A DNA stretch of 64,000 nucleotides from contig CAMXCT020006582.1 in assembly GCA_947184155.2 (NCBI GenBank), positions 139,001 to 203,000 of the forward strand, read 5' to 3'. The notes under the pieces were generated by a model that did no database searches, was not told the origin of the DNA, and saw only the letters and a program-made list of their open reading frames with translations. How positions within the stretch are numbered: position 1 is the first letter of the stretch; each line of letters opens with the position of its first letter. Below are positions 37,801 to 48,804 of the stretch, one piece after another. Both the position numbers and the translations under genes were made by a program. The DNA is from Cladocopium goreaui. Taxonomy: Eukaryota; Sar; Dinophyceae; Suessiales; Symbiodiniaceae.

Positions 37801-40800
37801 GAGTAGCTTCTTTTTTTGGATGTTCACCACCATTGATAATGGAAAACAACGTGGTCATACCCTCTGCAAACAAATATGGTAATGGAAAATGCCTCGTTCA
37901 GTTCGATATGTTCGATGATTTTTCCATATAAAAATTATTGATGTTCATTCGTAGGGGATTTCCCGGCCAAGTTTGATTACCGGATGGTACAGAAACCGAC
38001 AAAATGCCACGCGAAAAAAATCCCGCACGCCTTGCTGGCATTGCTATCCTGGTCTTGCAAGTTCAAGGGTGGATACAGCCTGGCTTCGGTCATCATGGTC
38101 ATCTGCCCAGGGCTGCATCTATGCATGGAATGGCATAGGGATGACAAGTATCTCCCAAGATATCCCAAAAAATGCCCAAACGATGGCTGAAATGATCCAA
38201 AATGTCAGCTGATTGAGCGCATGGGCAGCTGCCCCTGTCCCTTTTCTTGGTTTCCCCGAGTTTCCCCGTCTGCACCAGAATTGGCGACAAATCTGTACAA
38301 ATCCGACGCCCACGAGAGGCACAACATGCTCGGACACCCCTCAACTTCAGCTCGACCAAGGGCAACAGGTTTCTTGTGTCTCGAAGGCTATGACACCAAG
38401 ATTCAACATGATTGAACTGTTGAAGGGTGCCTTCAAAAGGGGCCAAGCGCGTCCTCCAGAAGATTGCCCTCTGGGAAAAAGGACGCCTGATGAAGCCTTT
38501 TCATCTTGCGAAACACGGCACACCCAAGGAAATCCATAAGAGTAAAAAACACTAAAAAAACATTGAAACTGTTGAAGCTGGAACTGGAACTTTTGAACAC
38601 GTGGACGCCTCAGTCATCAAAGCAATCATCTTCAAAGCACTGCTCTTCTTCTTCCCCTTCTTGGGTATCCTCTTCCTCAAGGGTGTAATGTTCAAAGGTG
38701 TCCGGGAAGTCCTCGGGGTGCTCCGGGAAGTCCTCGGGAAGGTTCTCTTCGGGGAAGCTCTCAAGGAAGTCATCCGGAAACAGGTCGTCATCGAGGAAGT
38801 CCAAATAGTCAAAGTCAAGGTCTTGCGCTTCGCGGCCTCGTTTTCTGCCCCGAGGGCCGTCCAAAGCCTGCATGCTGCTCTTGGCCACAAAAAGGCTGCC
38901 GGTGGAGACCCGAGAACATGCCACGTAGAAGATGTTGTATTCTTCCTGCGTCGCTTCATCTAAATAATCCTCCAGCAGCACTACATTCTGAAATCCAAGA
39001 CCCTTGGCCTGATGAACTGTGGAGAAGACCACGTCCGCTTGCTGAGAGGGAATGACCTGCTCCTCGATGTCCCGAATTAAAGCTTCCAGCTTCTCAGGGC
39101 CCATCATCTGGCCGCGCAGCTTGTCATAAATGGTGAACTTGGGAAGCCACTCCATATCCTGTTCCCGCTCACATTTGCTCCTCAGGCTCTCCAAGGATGG
39201 AAATTTGGTCAGATAATTCCGAAATTTTGATTGTATCTGATCCGTGCAGCCCTGGCCAAGGTAGAAAAGGTCCATGACAGGCACAAGATGGTTCTCACTG
39301 AAGGATTCAAAGCCTCCAATGAATGAAATGGATTTGTTCTCACCCAAGCTGGCAATCACATTCATCGCTTCAAAGAAGAGGCTGCTGTTTTTCCTGGCCA
39401 AGACAGTCATCTTTTTGTTCTCACCCAGGAGCTTTTGAATTGCCCTGCTTGGATCTTCAACCACCTCCAGGGATGTCTGGAGTTCGGGCATGCCTCGAAC
39501 CTGGAAAGTGGGGTCAGCAGGCGCGGGGCTGGTTCGAGCAATGCGCGTCAAGAGCTGTGCAATGTCGTTTCCAAACCTGAAGCTTTGTGGCAAACTCATC
39601 CGGTAGTTCATCCCCATCTTCGCGAGATAACGACCGTCCACATTGTTGAACTGGTAGATGTTTTGATGGGGGTCGCACGCGATGACGCGTGCAAACTTGC
39701 CACGAGAGAGCAGGTCCAGCATGCAATCTGTGCAATCCTTGCCAAGCATTTCACCCGCAGCCCACTACAACACAATGAATCTCCCAGAGATATTACTTGA
39801 ATAGAGGCTGACACAAGGCAACCTACTCCAAGAAACGTTGTTGTGGAAGGGGTGTGACACTGTTTGAAGACCCGGTAATTTCACATAAATGGGAAACCAC
39901 CAGGTTTAAGAGGTAAATCATCTACAAAAGGAACCATTTTCCATAGCTACATAATGTCAGACCTAAGTCATGCCTAGCCTGGTTTTGAATGGCATTTACC
40001 TCATTGTAAACGCTGTATCCAAGAAGTCATGCCTAAGTCACGCCTAAATGTATATACTAAATTGCCAGAGGGTGTGAGATCTTTGTGTTTCACAGCCCAG
40101 TCCTGTGCTTCATCCAAGACAACAATCTCATAGCCTTGAAAAGCCTCTTCCTGAAGCCCCGGGCTCAGCTGGAAGAGCTTCCTCAGCTTGAAATCACAAG
40201 AGGGGCCCAACAGATTGGGGGATACCGAAACAGAAAAAAGAAAAAACATGTATTAGTTACACGGTATCATAATGTATCATATGGTATCATCCTTCCTTGC
40301 TATCATTTTTCCAATTCTTTAGGGATGGAAAATGGTCTGGCACTCTGGTAATTTGACATAGCTGTGGAGCATGCTCCATTTAGTTCGATGAATTACCTAG
40401 TAAAAATTGTGATTGTCCATAGCAAACTGGCACAAATTGCCAGAGGGTACAGTAATTGAAACCGCCAACTAGCTTCAGGTAGACATTGTGGGGAACCCTG
40501 AAGTGGCAGTTTCCAGAGGCAAAGTGCGTCCACAAGGTCTTGTGCAAGTGCAGCTCGCGCGAACCATCACGGCCACTCAATCTGGAAGGGGCTCTTGAAA
40601 TATGTTGCTTGTCAACGTCAATCACTATCTCGAAACCAAACAGCTATGTATAAGCTTACACATATTCAATTGACATGTTTCTATTAGTATCATACAATGC
40701 GATCAAACCCATGTGCACCCAATAGCAAACCTCCTGGATTTTGCTGGGTTTATGACATCCCCAACCTGGAACTCGCAGAGGCACAAAATTGCCGAAGCAA

Positions 40801-43800
40801 CTCTTGCTGCTTCTCTACCTCGTTCCAGCTGCACTGAAGGAACTCTTTCAGATCTGTCTTTGTTGGATCACCAATGTTGCCTTGATGCAGATGGCTTGTT
40901 GCATGGTGAGCAAGTGAGTGGATGGTCTGGACCGTCACATTCGGCAGTTCACTCTTGAAGTTGTCTTCCAACCTTTGGATCAGCTTGAGGCGTCCCCAAA
41001 GATAGAAAGATCATTGTTCCCTAAAGGTTCCCCAAGTGGTGCATTTACCAATGGAAATAAACATAGCCTCAACAACCCTAGTGCACCCAGGCAACTGCTT
41101 CGCAACGGCTTTGTTAAAAGCCAGCAGCAGTATCTTGTTGTTGGGCCTCCCCCGACACCACTCGCGCAGTAGGGTGCTCTTGCCACTCCCTGGGGCCGCC
41201 TGGATCAGAAGGGTCTGCTGTGGATCCACCGGTTGCCCCACCACCTTCTGCCACTCAGGGGACTGCAACATCCGCCGTGCCAAGGCCTTGAAGCCATCCG
41301 AGCGCTCCAGCTGCAAGGCATCGGATGCGGCGGCGGCGACCAGCATCCACTGAGTCATGGATCTGCCAGTGACCGAGGCCTGGGGGATCCGATGGGTTGT
41401 GACGCCCCAAAGACATCTACAGTAAGTCAATTGTATAGAATCATTCCAGTTTTTCGAGGGATGGAGCATGCGGAATATCAAATAATCCTCCTAAGTTGGA
41501 GATAGAAACTGACACATCTTTAAAACATGTTAAAACTATGTCAAACCGTCAAGATCAAGCAGGATGCCTCCCAGCGCTGCGAGTCAATCCTTTTCAGGAC
41601 CCCAGAAGCCGCCACGCCATCCAGGACCTGCGAGAAGATCAGCTGCGACTGGGACTCCTGGTGGACGATCTCAAAAGAGCGCTGGACACTCTCCTCCCAG
41701 TACAAGTAGCGACCAGTCGTCAGGTCGCCCGAATCCATGGCATGCTCAACTGGCTCAACTGGTGTGGTTGCGCCTGGACCATAGAAATGGATGAAAATCC
41801 ATGAAAATCCATGTGCATATGGCCTGATGTGACCTACATGCATGTAGTGCCAGATTGATGGTCTCTTTGAATGCGCATGTGCTCCTCTCTCCCTGCAAAA
41901 AAGCTTGGTGCAAAGATCAATGTCGATCATTGGTGGTACATCGGCATGCATCCAGTCTGAGTGGTGTCATTACGATCATTATGGGGCCTCCTGAAATGCA
42001 TCTCAACATCAGAATCTCTGCCCCATGCATGGTATATTTAGTTATTTTAGTTACTAACATTTACTATGTAGAAAATGCTCAAATGCTCATCAACCATCAT
42101 CAACCATCATCAACCATCATTACACGGGGAAAAAATGTCCCCAAAAATACACCTGACCTTTTTCCCTGAGATCCCGCACACGCTGGGAATGATACCCAGG
42201 CAATCCCTCAGGCTGCAGGGAGGTCAAGCTGCAAAAGATCGTCGATCGTCCGTGAAACACCGACTGAATCTCGGACTGCTGTGTTTGTCACGTTTTTCAA
42301 TGGTTAGAACTCGGTAGAACAAGTCTCAAATGGCTATATAATATTATATATGGCTATTATGGATCAATTAAAGCCTTGAAATGATTTGAAATGGCTATGG
42401 ATTCAACGCCTGGCACCCTGACAAACATTGAATAGAAATCTCGCAATTTCATCTTCATCCCCCCCATTGACATAGAACATGGGCTTTGACCCATCTGGAA
42501 GTGCCCAAGCTTGGCCTCCCGGCAGCAGGGGAAAGGCTTCAGCAAAGACGCCAGCAGTGAAAGAGGAGTTCACGTAGATCTGATCTGCCATACCTGGGCA
42601 TCGCAGCTGACTCTTCCATTCCAAGTAGCGTTGAACGGAACATTCAAGATCTAAAAGCGCCAGCTTTTTAGATCAAGCCTCTCAACCAAATTTCCAGTGG
42701 TTTTTACCCCTCAAATCATGTACCTTCTGCTTCGCCCTGGAGTTGGGAGCCCGCACCTGTGGTCAGCTCCTTTCACAATTTTCACAGGAGGTCATCAAAG
42801 TTACCCATCTGATTCACCAATTTCATTCAATTTCTAGGATGTTTGTGGATTTTCTGGTTTAGCTCCAGCTTTTCTTAGTTATCTGCAAGATTCCACCGAT
42901 AACTTCCAAAAACCATCCGAGAAGATCTGTCCGTGGATGCACCGCAAGTTTCGCTGCTACATGAATCCACCCTTTCCAAACATCCGGTGAGTGGATATTT
43001 TTTTGTGTCGATTTCTTGATGGTTTTCCCCATATTTTCCCCATATGTTCCCATATTTTCCCCTTTTCCCCATATTTTCCCCATTTTCTTCATTTTCCCCC
43101 TTTATATTGATGTATTGGATATATGATTGTACTGCACTTGTAACCACGCCTCCATCAGATCCAAGGGAAATCGGTACAGCCGTTTCAGTACCTACGGCGC
43201 AAAAAAGGGGATGGGGCAAGCCCATTGCTTGGTCATATTGAGCTCTCTTGATTTTTTCAACGCGCCCTCAACATGAATATGTATATATATATATATATAT
43301 ACATTATATCTATATATATATATACATATGCTCATCATAAACCAGACCAGGTTTTCATTTGCGGGGCCTGTGATGATTGACGACTGTAATTCAGGGGAAG
43401 TGCTTGCAGGGCTTCACACGAAGGCCCGCAACCAGATCCCAGAAACCCATACCATCCCCCCAGGCAGACCGAAGACTTGGTGGTCAGGAGGTAATCCTCA
43501 GCGAAATGGAAGTTCTGTCATGGTTTCCAACATCTTCAAACATCTTCAAAGATTTCAAAGCCATACCCCAAGGTCCCCAAGGTCCCCAAAAATGTTTCTG
43601 TCCACATGCCCAGCGGCTGGGTAGTGGCAGTAGAAGATAATGCCGTGCGGCCGGGCCAAGCGCAAGATTGGAAGACAAATGGACACCTGCCAGCTGCCGG
43701 ATGCAGGATGTAGGACATTGCATCTCACGCCACCTGGATTGGTGGATTCTGGAAAATCGCCATTATTTATATATTAAAATTATATGTATGCATTAAAAAT

Positions 43801-45663
43801 AATTTAGAAAACACCAAGGGTGTGGGTCCGTTTCGGTACAATTTTAAGGTACCCCAATTCTAAGACATCCTCCAATGTCCCAAGCCCCGCCTGATCAACG
43901 ATCAGAACCTGGTGGTGAAGTGTGCAGCCCCTAAAATTGGTGGAGATCATTGGAAAAAATCAATGCTTTTAAAATTACCCTCTGGTTATTTAACATAGCC
44001 ATGGAAAATCCCTTGTAAATGGAGGTTTTAATGGGAAAATCATCTATAAATGGCCCATTTTCCATGGCTATGTTAAATAACCGGAGGGTATTGCAAAAGA
44101 TCTTAAGTTATCTTTACAAGGGACTAAGAATATAGTGCTTCAACCGTCCAACTTCTTTGCTGACTGGCCCCTTGAGCTTCTTCATGCCCACGCTAAGGCT
44201 GCTGCATGAAACCCGCCAGCGAAGGACAGCAGGAGGATTCTGAGTGACACCCAGCACATTCGAAGGTATGCGCAGGCAGCGTAGAACCGGCCGCAGATTC
44301 TCCTGAAGACAACCCTCAAAACCCAGTAGGTGTTGCCTAGCGGCTGGGTGCCTGTCCGCCCTGCAAAGAAAGGGCCCTTCAGCCCTTAGATATCTGATCA
44401 ACCTGTGGATCAGCAACCACAGCACCTGGAATAGTGCCCTGGTAGCTCCTCGGAAGGAAATCGCCAAAGACGTGGACTTTGAGAGTTCCATTCCTGCAGT
44501 ATGGGGTGGACCCCAGTGGCTGTGCGATGTGGTGTCATTGCTCACTGTGCTGCCAACGGAGTCTGCTTTGTTTTGAACTTTCACCTGAGTTCAGTGGACT
44601 TGCTAGAAGTTTGCCTACATGCTGCTTCCAGAAAACCACATAGAGATTGAAAATGGATGATGAAAATATATATAAAATATCAAATAATAAGAAAGTCCTA
44701 ATCTGCAGAGGCAAAGGTTCTTGACAAGCTTTGCCCCCAGTTCTAGAATAAATCAACTTGGACCAAAGCGGTAACATGTGACATGCCAAGGTTGCAATTT
44801 CCTGCCCTTGAACTTGAACGATGCCCTCGAGAGTGCATCATTCACTTACAGCTCCCAGAATGGGGTCCTTGTCTCTTCGAAGCAGTGGTCTTTTTCATGC
44901 CTGGCCATCAGATAGAACCCACCACCACTGGCTTTGCGATCCAATTTTTGCCAAAAAGGATCATGAAGATGAATCAGGAAAAGCGTCATGCAATGCATTT
45001 GGCTGCACAGTATCAATGCTTCACCCATTGATCCCAAGAAAATGTCAGCGTGGCCTTGCTGTGAACATCTCCACCTTCAGCGTCCCAAAACTGCAGCATT
45101 GTTTACCCTTGCATCCTGTTGAGGAATCGTAGTGAAAAAGTGCCATGGCAAGAGGGAGATTTGCAGGATTTGCCCCACACTGCCCGTTGTGCCTTAGATA
45201 AGTCCATGTGCACCATGATTATTGCAGAGAATATATTATCAGCGTAGCACCTCATGGCCATGATTCTGAAGCGCCACTGCGGCATCCACCACCAAGCGCC
45301 TTGGTGGATGCTCCCCCAACCCATGGCGTTCCTCAAGGTCTTCCCTCGTTGGGATGATTCAACAGTCAACATACTTCAAGGTGGATACAAACATCTGATA
45401 CGTTAGGTGGAAACAGGTGCCTCAACCGAAAATCTGTACCAAAGTTTCTATTGTGCGTTTAAAAAAAAAAAACATGTTCAATTGACACCCTAACATGCGT
45501 TAAATTATCTCAGGGTGTCCTGTGACTTTCCCCCCTTCCAATTCCGATGTCCCTAGGGTGCGAGCTCCGCTCCACCAATGCCCAGGTCTGGGTGGACGAA
45601 CCTCAGTGTGGGATGCTTCAAAATGGGGTGCCGTTTTGGAGCAGCGATACCACCGGGTTTCAT
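31136..45663 (-). CDS. ALG2: ALG2, alpha-1,3/1,6-mannosyltransferase (22 exons, GT4 family)
   Basis: ALG2 adds the second and third mannoses to the dolichol-linked N-glycan precursor on the cytosolic face of the ER. Exons: 45663-45566, 45299-45251, 45074-45055, 44900-44850, 44493-44357, 43686-43618, 43496-43470, 43191-43150, 42606-42516, 38083-38031, 37386-37367, 37056-37009, 36523-36483, 35294-35227, 34656-34610, 34221-34182, 33731-33664, 33417-33363, 33216-33184, 32453-32391, 31667-31629, 31393-31136. Joined, they give about 471 residues against 416 in human, colinear with the family. Landmarks are VHPDLGIGGAE, HVFGDFLPR, IIFYCHYP, MADQIYVNSSFTA, LSINRFERKKN, LVLAGGYDERL, the catalytic EHFGIVPVE (E-x7-E), VVAVNTGGPLES and AREKFSLE. 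Phases fit at all 21 introns; donors are 4 GT, 11 GC and 6 GA. Start: an ATG 23 residues before VHPDLG. Exon 5 contains an apparent +1 frameshift (44447-44438). The last exon adds a basic tail of about 70 residues, unless a further intron was missed. Confidence 0.95.
31760..31864. mobile_element. MITE-like palindromic element
   Basis: TACCCTCTGGTAATTTAACA to TTAAATTACCAGAGGGTA, in ALG2 intron 20. It is followed directly by a CATAA pentamer run (31865-31895). Confidence 0.92.
32036..32157. mobile_element. Diverged MITE-like element
   Basis: TACCCTCCGGTAAATCAACA at the left; the right arm is heavily degenerate. In ALG2 intron 20. Confidence 0.55.
32268..32328. repeat. AAT trinucleotide run
   Basis: (AAT)n with interruptions in ALG2 intron 20. 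Confidence 0.9.
34315..34376. repeat. 12-bp tandem repeat
   Basis: Five copies of ATGTCATCAAAA in ALG2 intron 16. Confidence 0.92.
34730..34870. repeat. CCCT/TC-rich low-complexity tract
   Basis: About 140 bp of (CCCTCT)n grading to (TC)n in the ALG2 intron between 35294-35227 and 34656-34610. The serine/leucine/proline frames over it are artefacts. Confidence 0.92.
36609..36716. mobile_element. MITE-like element (CATAGCCATGG subfamily)
   Basis: TACCATATGGTTATGACTAA to TTAAATAACCAGAGGGTA in the ALG2 intron between exons 37056-37009 and 36523-36483, 86 bp upstream of the acceptor. Confidence 0.88.
38610..41738 (-). CDS. FBH1/FBXO18-like UvrD-family (SF1A) DNA helicase, nested gene
   Basis: Six minus-strand exons: 41738-41568, 41379-41096, 40972-40766, 40593-40477, 40181-40103, 39737-38610 (661 codons, all phases matched). 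Donors: GC, GT, GT, GA, GA. SF1A motifs in order: Walker A AAPGSGKST; Ia LLLAFNKAVAKQ; Ib TIHSLAHHA; YLKLFQLS; Walker B VVLDEAQD (split by the last intron); III CDPHQNIYQF; IV QSFRFGNDIA; the FBH1-typical ISFIGGFESF; V TVHQAKGLGFQ; VI YVACSRV. This order and the ISFIGG/YLKLFQL blocks match FBH1, which dismantles RAD51 filaments and restrains recombination. Motif V has Gly where the family has Glu (KGLE), and motif VI is CSRV instead of xTRA, so activity is uncertain. After a basic RGRKRGRE patch the protein ends in an acidic tail of about 70 residues. No F-box was seen. The ATG at 41738 is a choice; the first exon could begin upstream. Confidence 0.9.
39870..40075. mobile_element. Diverged MITE-like element with an insert
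   Basis: A family-like left end (CCCGGTAATTTCACATAAAT) and the right end AAATTGCCAGAGGGTG, separated by about 90 bp of extra sequence. It fills most of the last intron of the FBH1-like gene and ends 28 bp from the donor. Confidence 0.6.
40339..40449. mobile_element. MITE-like element
   Basis: GGCACTCTGGTAATTTGACA to CAAATTGCCAGAGGGTA in the fourth intron of the FBH1-like gene; its edge is 27 bp from the donor. Confidence 0.82.
43020..43103. repeat. TTTTCCCCATA-type pyrimidine repeat
   Basis: Degenerate tandem ATTTTCCCC units in the ALG2 intron between exons 43191-43150 and 42606-42516. Confidence 0.88.
43276..43328. repeat. AT microsatellite
   Basis: (AT)n runs in the ALG2 intron following the 27-nt exon 43496-43470. 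Confidence 0.9.
43976..44090. mobile_element. MITE-like element (CATAGCCATGG subfamily)
   Basis: TACCCTCTGGTTATTTAACA to TTAAATAACCGGAGGGTA in ALG2 intron 5. Confidence 0.9.
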
Positions 45664-46413
45664 GAAGTTGGTCCTTCTTGGTGCACCTTTCAACTCTCCA
45701 ATTTTGGAGGTCCAATATTTGTGCTGGGCCAAAAATCTGGTAGAGCTCAAGGTTAAAAATGATGTAGTTCGATCTCTTGGCTGGCATAAATCCCTCATAT
45801 CAAGAGCTACCAAAAGAAGGATCACTTGCGTCGCACTGATCAACTTCAGGAAGAGGCAGTGCCCCATTGAACCACCTATATCCACCTATCATTTCACCCT
45901 AGGACCCTGCTTGTACTTCCAAACATATAATCAAACTCAATCATGCATCATCCCCCGGATCTTCGTGCAATCGTTGAACAGTTATAATTCATGTTAGTTT
46001 TGAGCAATGACATTTTTACCACCCAGATTTTGATGTTTTATACTTTTTAAAAATCTGTTCCGCCACCCATTTTTTGGTAAATTTTGGGATGGCGGGGGCC
46101 CGGTGGATCCATGTGGATCCTATTGCTTTTTTACACCAAGAAACGCGATGCGGATCTTCTGTCCAGCACTTCGAGCGGAGCGTCGTGGGAGAAGCCAACC
46201 CAGGAGCACTAGGAGAAGGACTGGCCTGGGGCACGGTCAGAAGCCCTGGAACAATGCTGTTGTAATCGTTATCATATATGGTTATGATATGGTTGTGATA
46301 TGTTATGATATGTTTGATATGTTAGAACCACAAACATACTTGCAACAATTGCGGTTGCACGCTCTGGCAATCCTAGTGCAATTCCATCTCACTGGGAGTT
46401 CCATCATCCCATT
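45664..46413. other. Upstream flank of ALG2; one ambiguous island
   Basis: The ALG2 promoter should lie here, but no TATA-like or other element could be assigned. A GC-rich patch at 46085-46255 is open in plus (ARWIHVDPIAFLHQETR) and minus frames without a convincing family match. Confidence 0.4.
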
Positions 46414-46573
46414 TACCCTCTGGTTATTTAACGGGTTGCTATGGAAAATCACCGTTTTCAATAGGTCTCTCTCTCTCTCTCTCTCCCCGAGAGTTTTCAA
46501 TAGGTAAATCATCATGTTTATTAATTGTCTATAAATGGGCCATAGCTTCCATAGCTACAATAATCAGAGGGTA
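46414..46573. mobile_element. MITE-like element carrying a TC-microsatellite insert
   Basis: TACCCTCTGGTTATTTAACG to AATAATCAGAGGGTA. A (TC)n run with CCCCGAGAG and a duplicated TTTTCAATAGGT flank interrupts the middle, which lengthens the element to 160 bp. Confidence 0.82.
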
Positions 46574-46845
46574 TATCCGACGATATTCCGAGGTTGGGAC
46601 CCACCATTTCAAGATTGTTGCAAAATGACCTTAATTTTCTGGAGATGCTTTGTGGTTGCTGGTTGGGTCACCTCGGTTCCAAGAATATGAGTGGATTGGT
46701 GCCCTGCTGATCTGATTTCACTTTCAGATCTTTCAGATGGGCCTACGGAAAGGATAGAAAATGTGTTCAAGATTCCTTCAAATCACCATCTTACCCATCT
46801 TACATCCACCCGCATTGGACCCACCAAGATGGCAAAAATGTCCAC

Positions 46846-46936
46846 CAAGAGGCGCTGTCACCAGGAAGACAATGAGGAAGATCCAGGTCCATGCAACGGC
46901 CATCCCCAGCTTCAGCGACATGGCACTCTCACCCGT
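46846..46936 (-). CDS. Possible exon with one membrane helix
   Basis: The minus exon (acceptor GATAGAAAG, donor GTGGAC) reads TGESAMSLKLGMAVAWTWIF then LIVFLVTAPL, one clear transmembrane segment with G/C-rich codons. The product is unknown. A longer plus-strand frame over the same DNA is regarded as a shadow. Confidence 0.37.
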
Positions 46937-48804
46937 CTTTCTATCAGGGATGCCCAGGGCGAGGGGGGTTGGCTAAGGGGGGCCATTGGCGGAACTGTAG
47001 GCTTTCCCATGCCACACTGCGGGATCTTGGGGACATTCCTTTTGAATCCTTTGAATCATAGCAAGTTCTCGGGAATATATGCAGTTAGGACAGTTAGGAT
47101 CCATGACTGGCAAGTCTGGCCCGCAATTGGGATGCATTGCAGCATCCTAGAGCTGGTGAGGGGTTTCCACTGCTTCATGTGTTCAATCACTGCATGATTC
47201 AAACAACATTGTTGGGCTCAAATGTGAGAAGCGAAACAGCTCCAGAAATGATTCTCTGCAAAAGGCTTGGTGTCTTGTCCACGCTGTATTTTGGAGTTCA
47301 ATCGCTCTCTTCCAATACTAAAAGCCCCGAGAATATTCTCAAACAAACAAGAGTCGTGCAACGGCCATAGCGAACCCAGAACCCAAGATGTAATTCCCGC
47401 TCAAGGGTGACAGGAAGTAACAATCCCATCAAATGTTTGCAACAAATGTATCATTCAGAATTATAATTAACATTCATTTGCAGTTGCAAAATGCGGCACC
47501 ATTTTTTAAGCCTTAAACTCACAAGTTGACATGTAGAAAATCATCTCCCAAAGCCCCATCCTTCGTACGACTCGTGGCCAAAGCTCCATTTTTTCATGGC
47601 TCAAAGTGGCACCCCCAGCAGACCAGCGTCCGTTGGGGGACCAGCGGCAGGCGCCCTCGGCAGAACTGTTCTGCCGAGAGATCTCGGCCCAAATGCCTTT
47701 GGGACATGGGCCAAATCCAACTGGTTGGAATGTTGGAGGATGTTGAAAGATTTTGAAAGTTTGAGAATCCTGATATTTCTGCGGGCCAAATTTTTCACGC
47801 CCTGGGCCAGTTCCGTTCACAACGCTGGGCGTTTGAAATAAGATGGTGGATAGAAATATACAAACAAAAACCAAAATGTGTGGTTTGGGACTGATCTTAA
47901 TTTTTTGACCCATGCCCATTTTGGGCAACGTCGCCATCCCCCCTCCAAAGCCTTCGCTTTTAGGGTTTTGAAGCGTCAGTAACGACAAAGGAAAACTAAA
48001 GCGGCACCCCCAGCTGACCTAGTGTCCGTTGGGGGACCAGCGGCAGGCGCCCTCTGCAGAACTGAACTGCCGAGAGATGAAGGCCCAAAAGCGTTTGGGG
48101 CATGGGCCAAATCCAACTGGTTGAAATGTTGAAGGATGTTGAAAGATTTTGAAAGTTTGATAATCCTGATACTTCTGCGGGCCAAATTTTTCACGCCCTG
48201 GGCCAGTTCCGTTCACAACGCTGAGCGTTTGAAATAAGATGGTGGATAGAAATATACAAACAAAAACCAAAATGTGTGTGGTTTGGGACTGATCTTAATT
48301 TTTTGACCCATGCCCATTTTGGGCAACGTCGCCATCCCCCCTCCAAAGCCTTCGCTTTTAGGGTTTTGAAGCGTCAGTAACAACAAAGGAAAACTAAAGC
48401 GGCACCCCCAGCTGACCTAGTGTCCGTTGGGGGACCAGCGGCAGGCGCCCTCTGCAGAACTGAACTGCCGAGAGATGAAGGCCCAAAAGCGTTTGGGGCA
48501 TGGGCCAAATCCAACCGGTTGATGTGTTGAAAGATGTTGAAAGTTTATGAAAGTTTGATAATCCCGATCGAAGGAAGTTTCGTAGTCAAACTTCCGACAA
48601 TATGGATAGATGGAAAAGCCAGAGGTGGGAAGAGTCAGAGAGGAGAACAGCAGAAGAGGAAAGATCAGAGAAGAGAAAGGGTGAGAAGAAAGAAGATGGC
48701 GCGCGAAAAGGTAGAAAAGTCGAGATTCACTGCGTTTTTCCTATGATTTGTGGCTCCGGAGGGTCGAAAAGTAGGCTCGTTAAAGGGGCGGGTGCGGAGA
48801 CATC

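Larger units (their letters stand above)
38084..42515 (-). other. ALG2 intron 9 (GC-AG, 4432 bp) hosting a complete gene
   Basis: Bounded by the ALG2 exon ending in FAEAFPLLPG (donor GCCAAG) and the exon beginning ARLYPPLNL (acceptor CCGAAG); the split codon is G|CC. Other ALG2 introns are 0.2-1.7 kb, so this is by far the longest. The FBH1-like gene at 38610-41738 lies wholly inside, on the same strand. Confidence 0.88.

Noticed and set aside
38610..39749. The 379-codon frame as a self-contained gene starting at the ATG at 39749
   Set aside because: The helicase motifs I-II lie in upstream exons. The DEAQ|D junction places the exon start at 39737, so that ATG is intronic.
46691..47197. 168-codon plus-strand frame
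   Set aside because: Its best part is the complement of a minus-strand exon with a clear membrane helix, and its remainder has no coding character.
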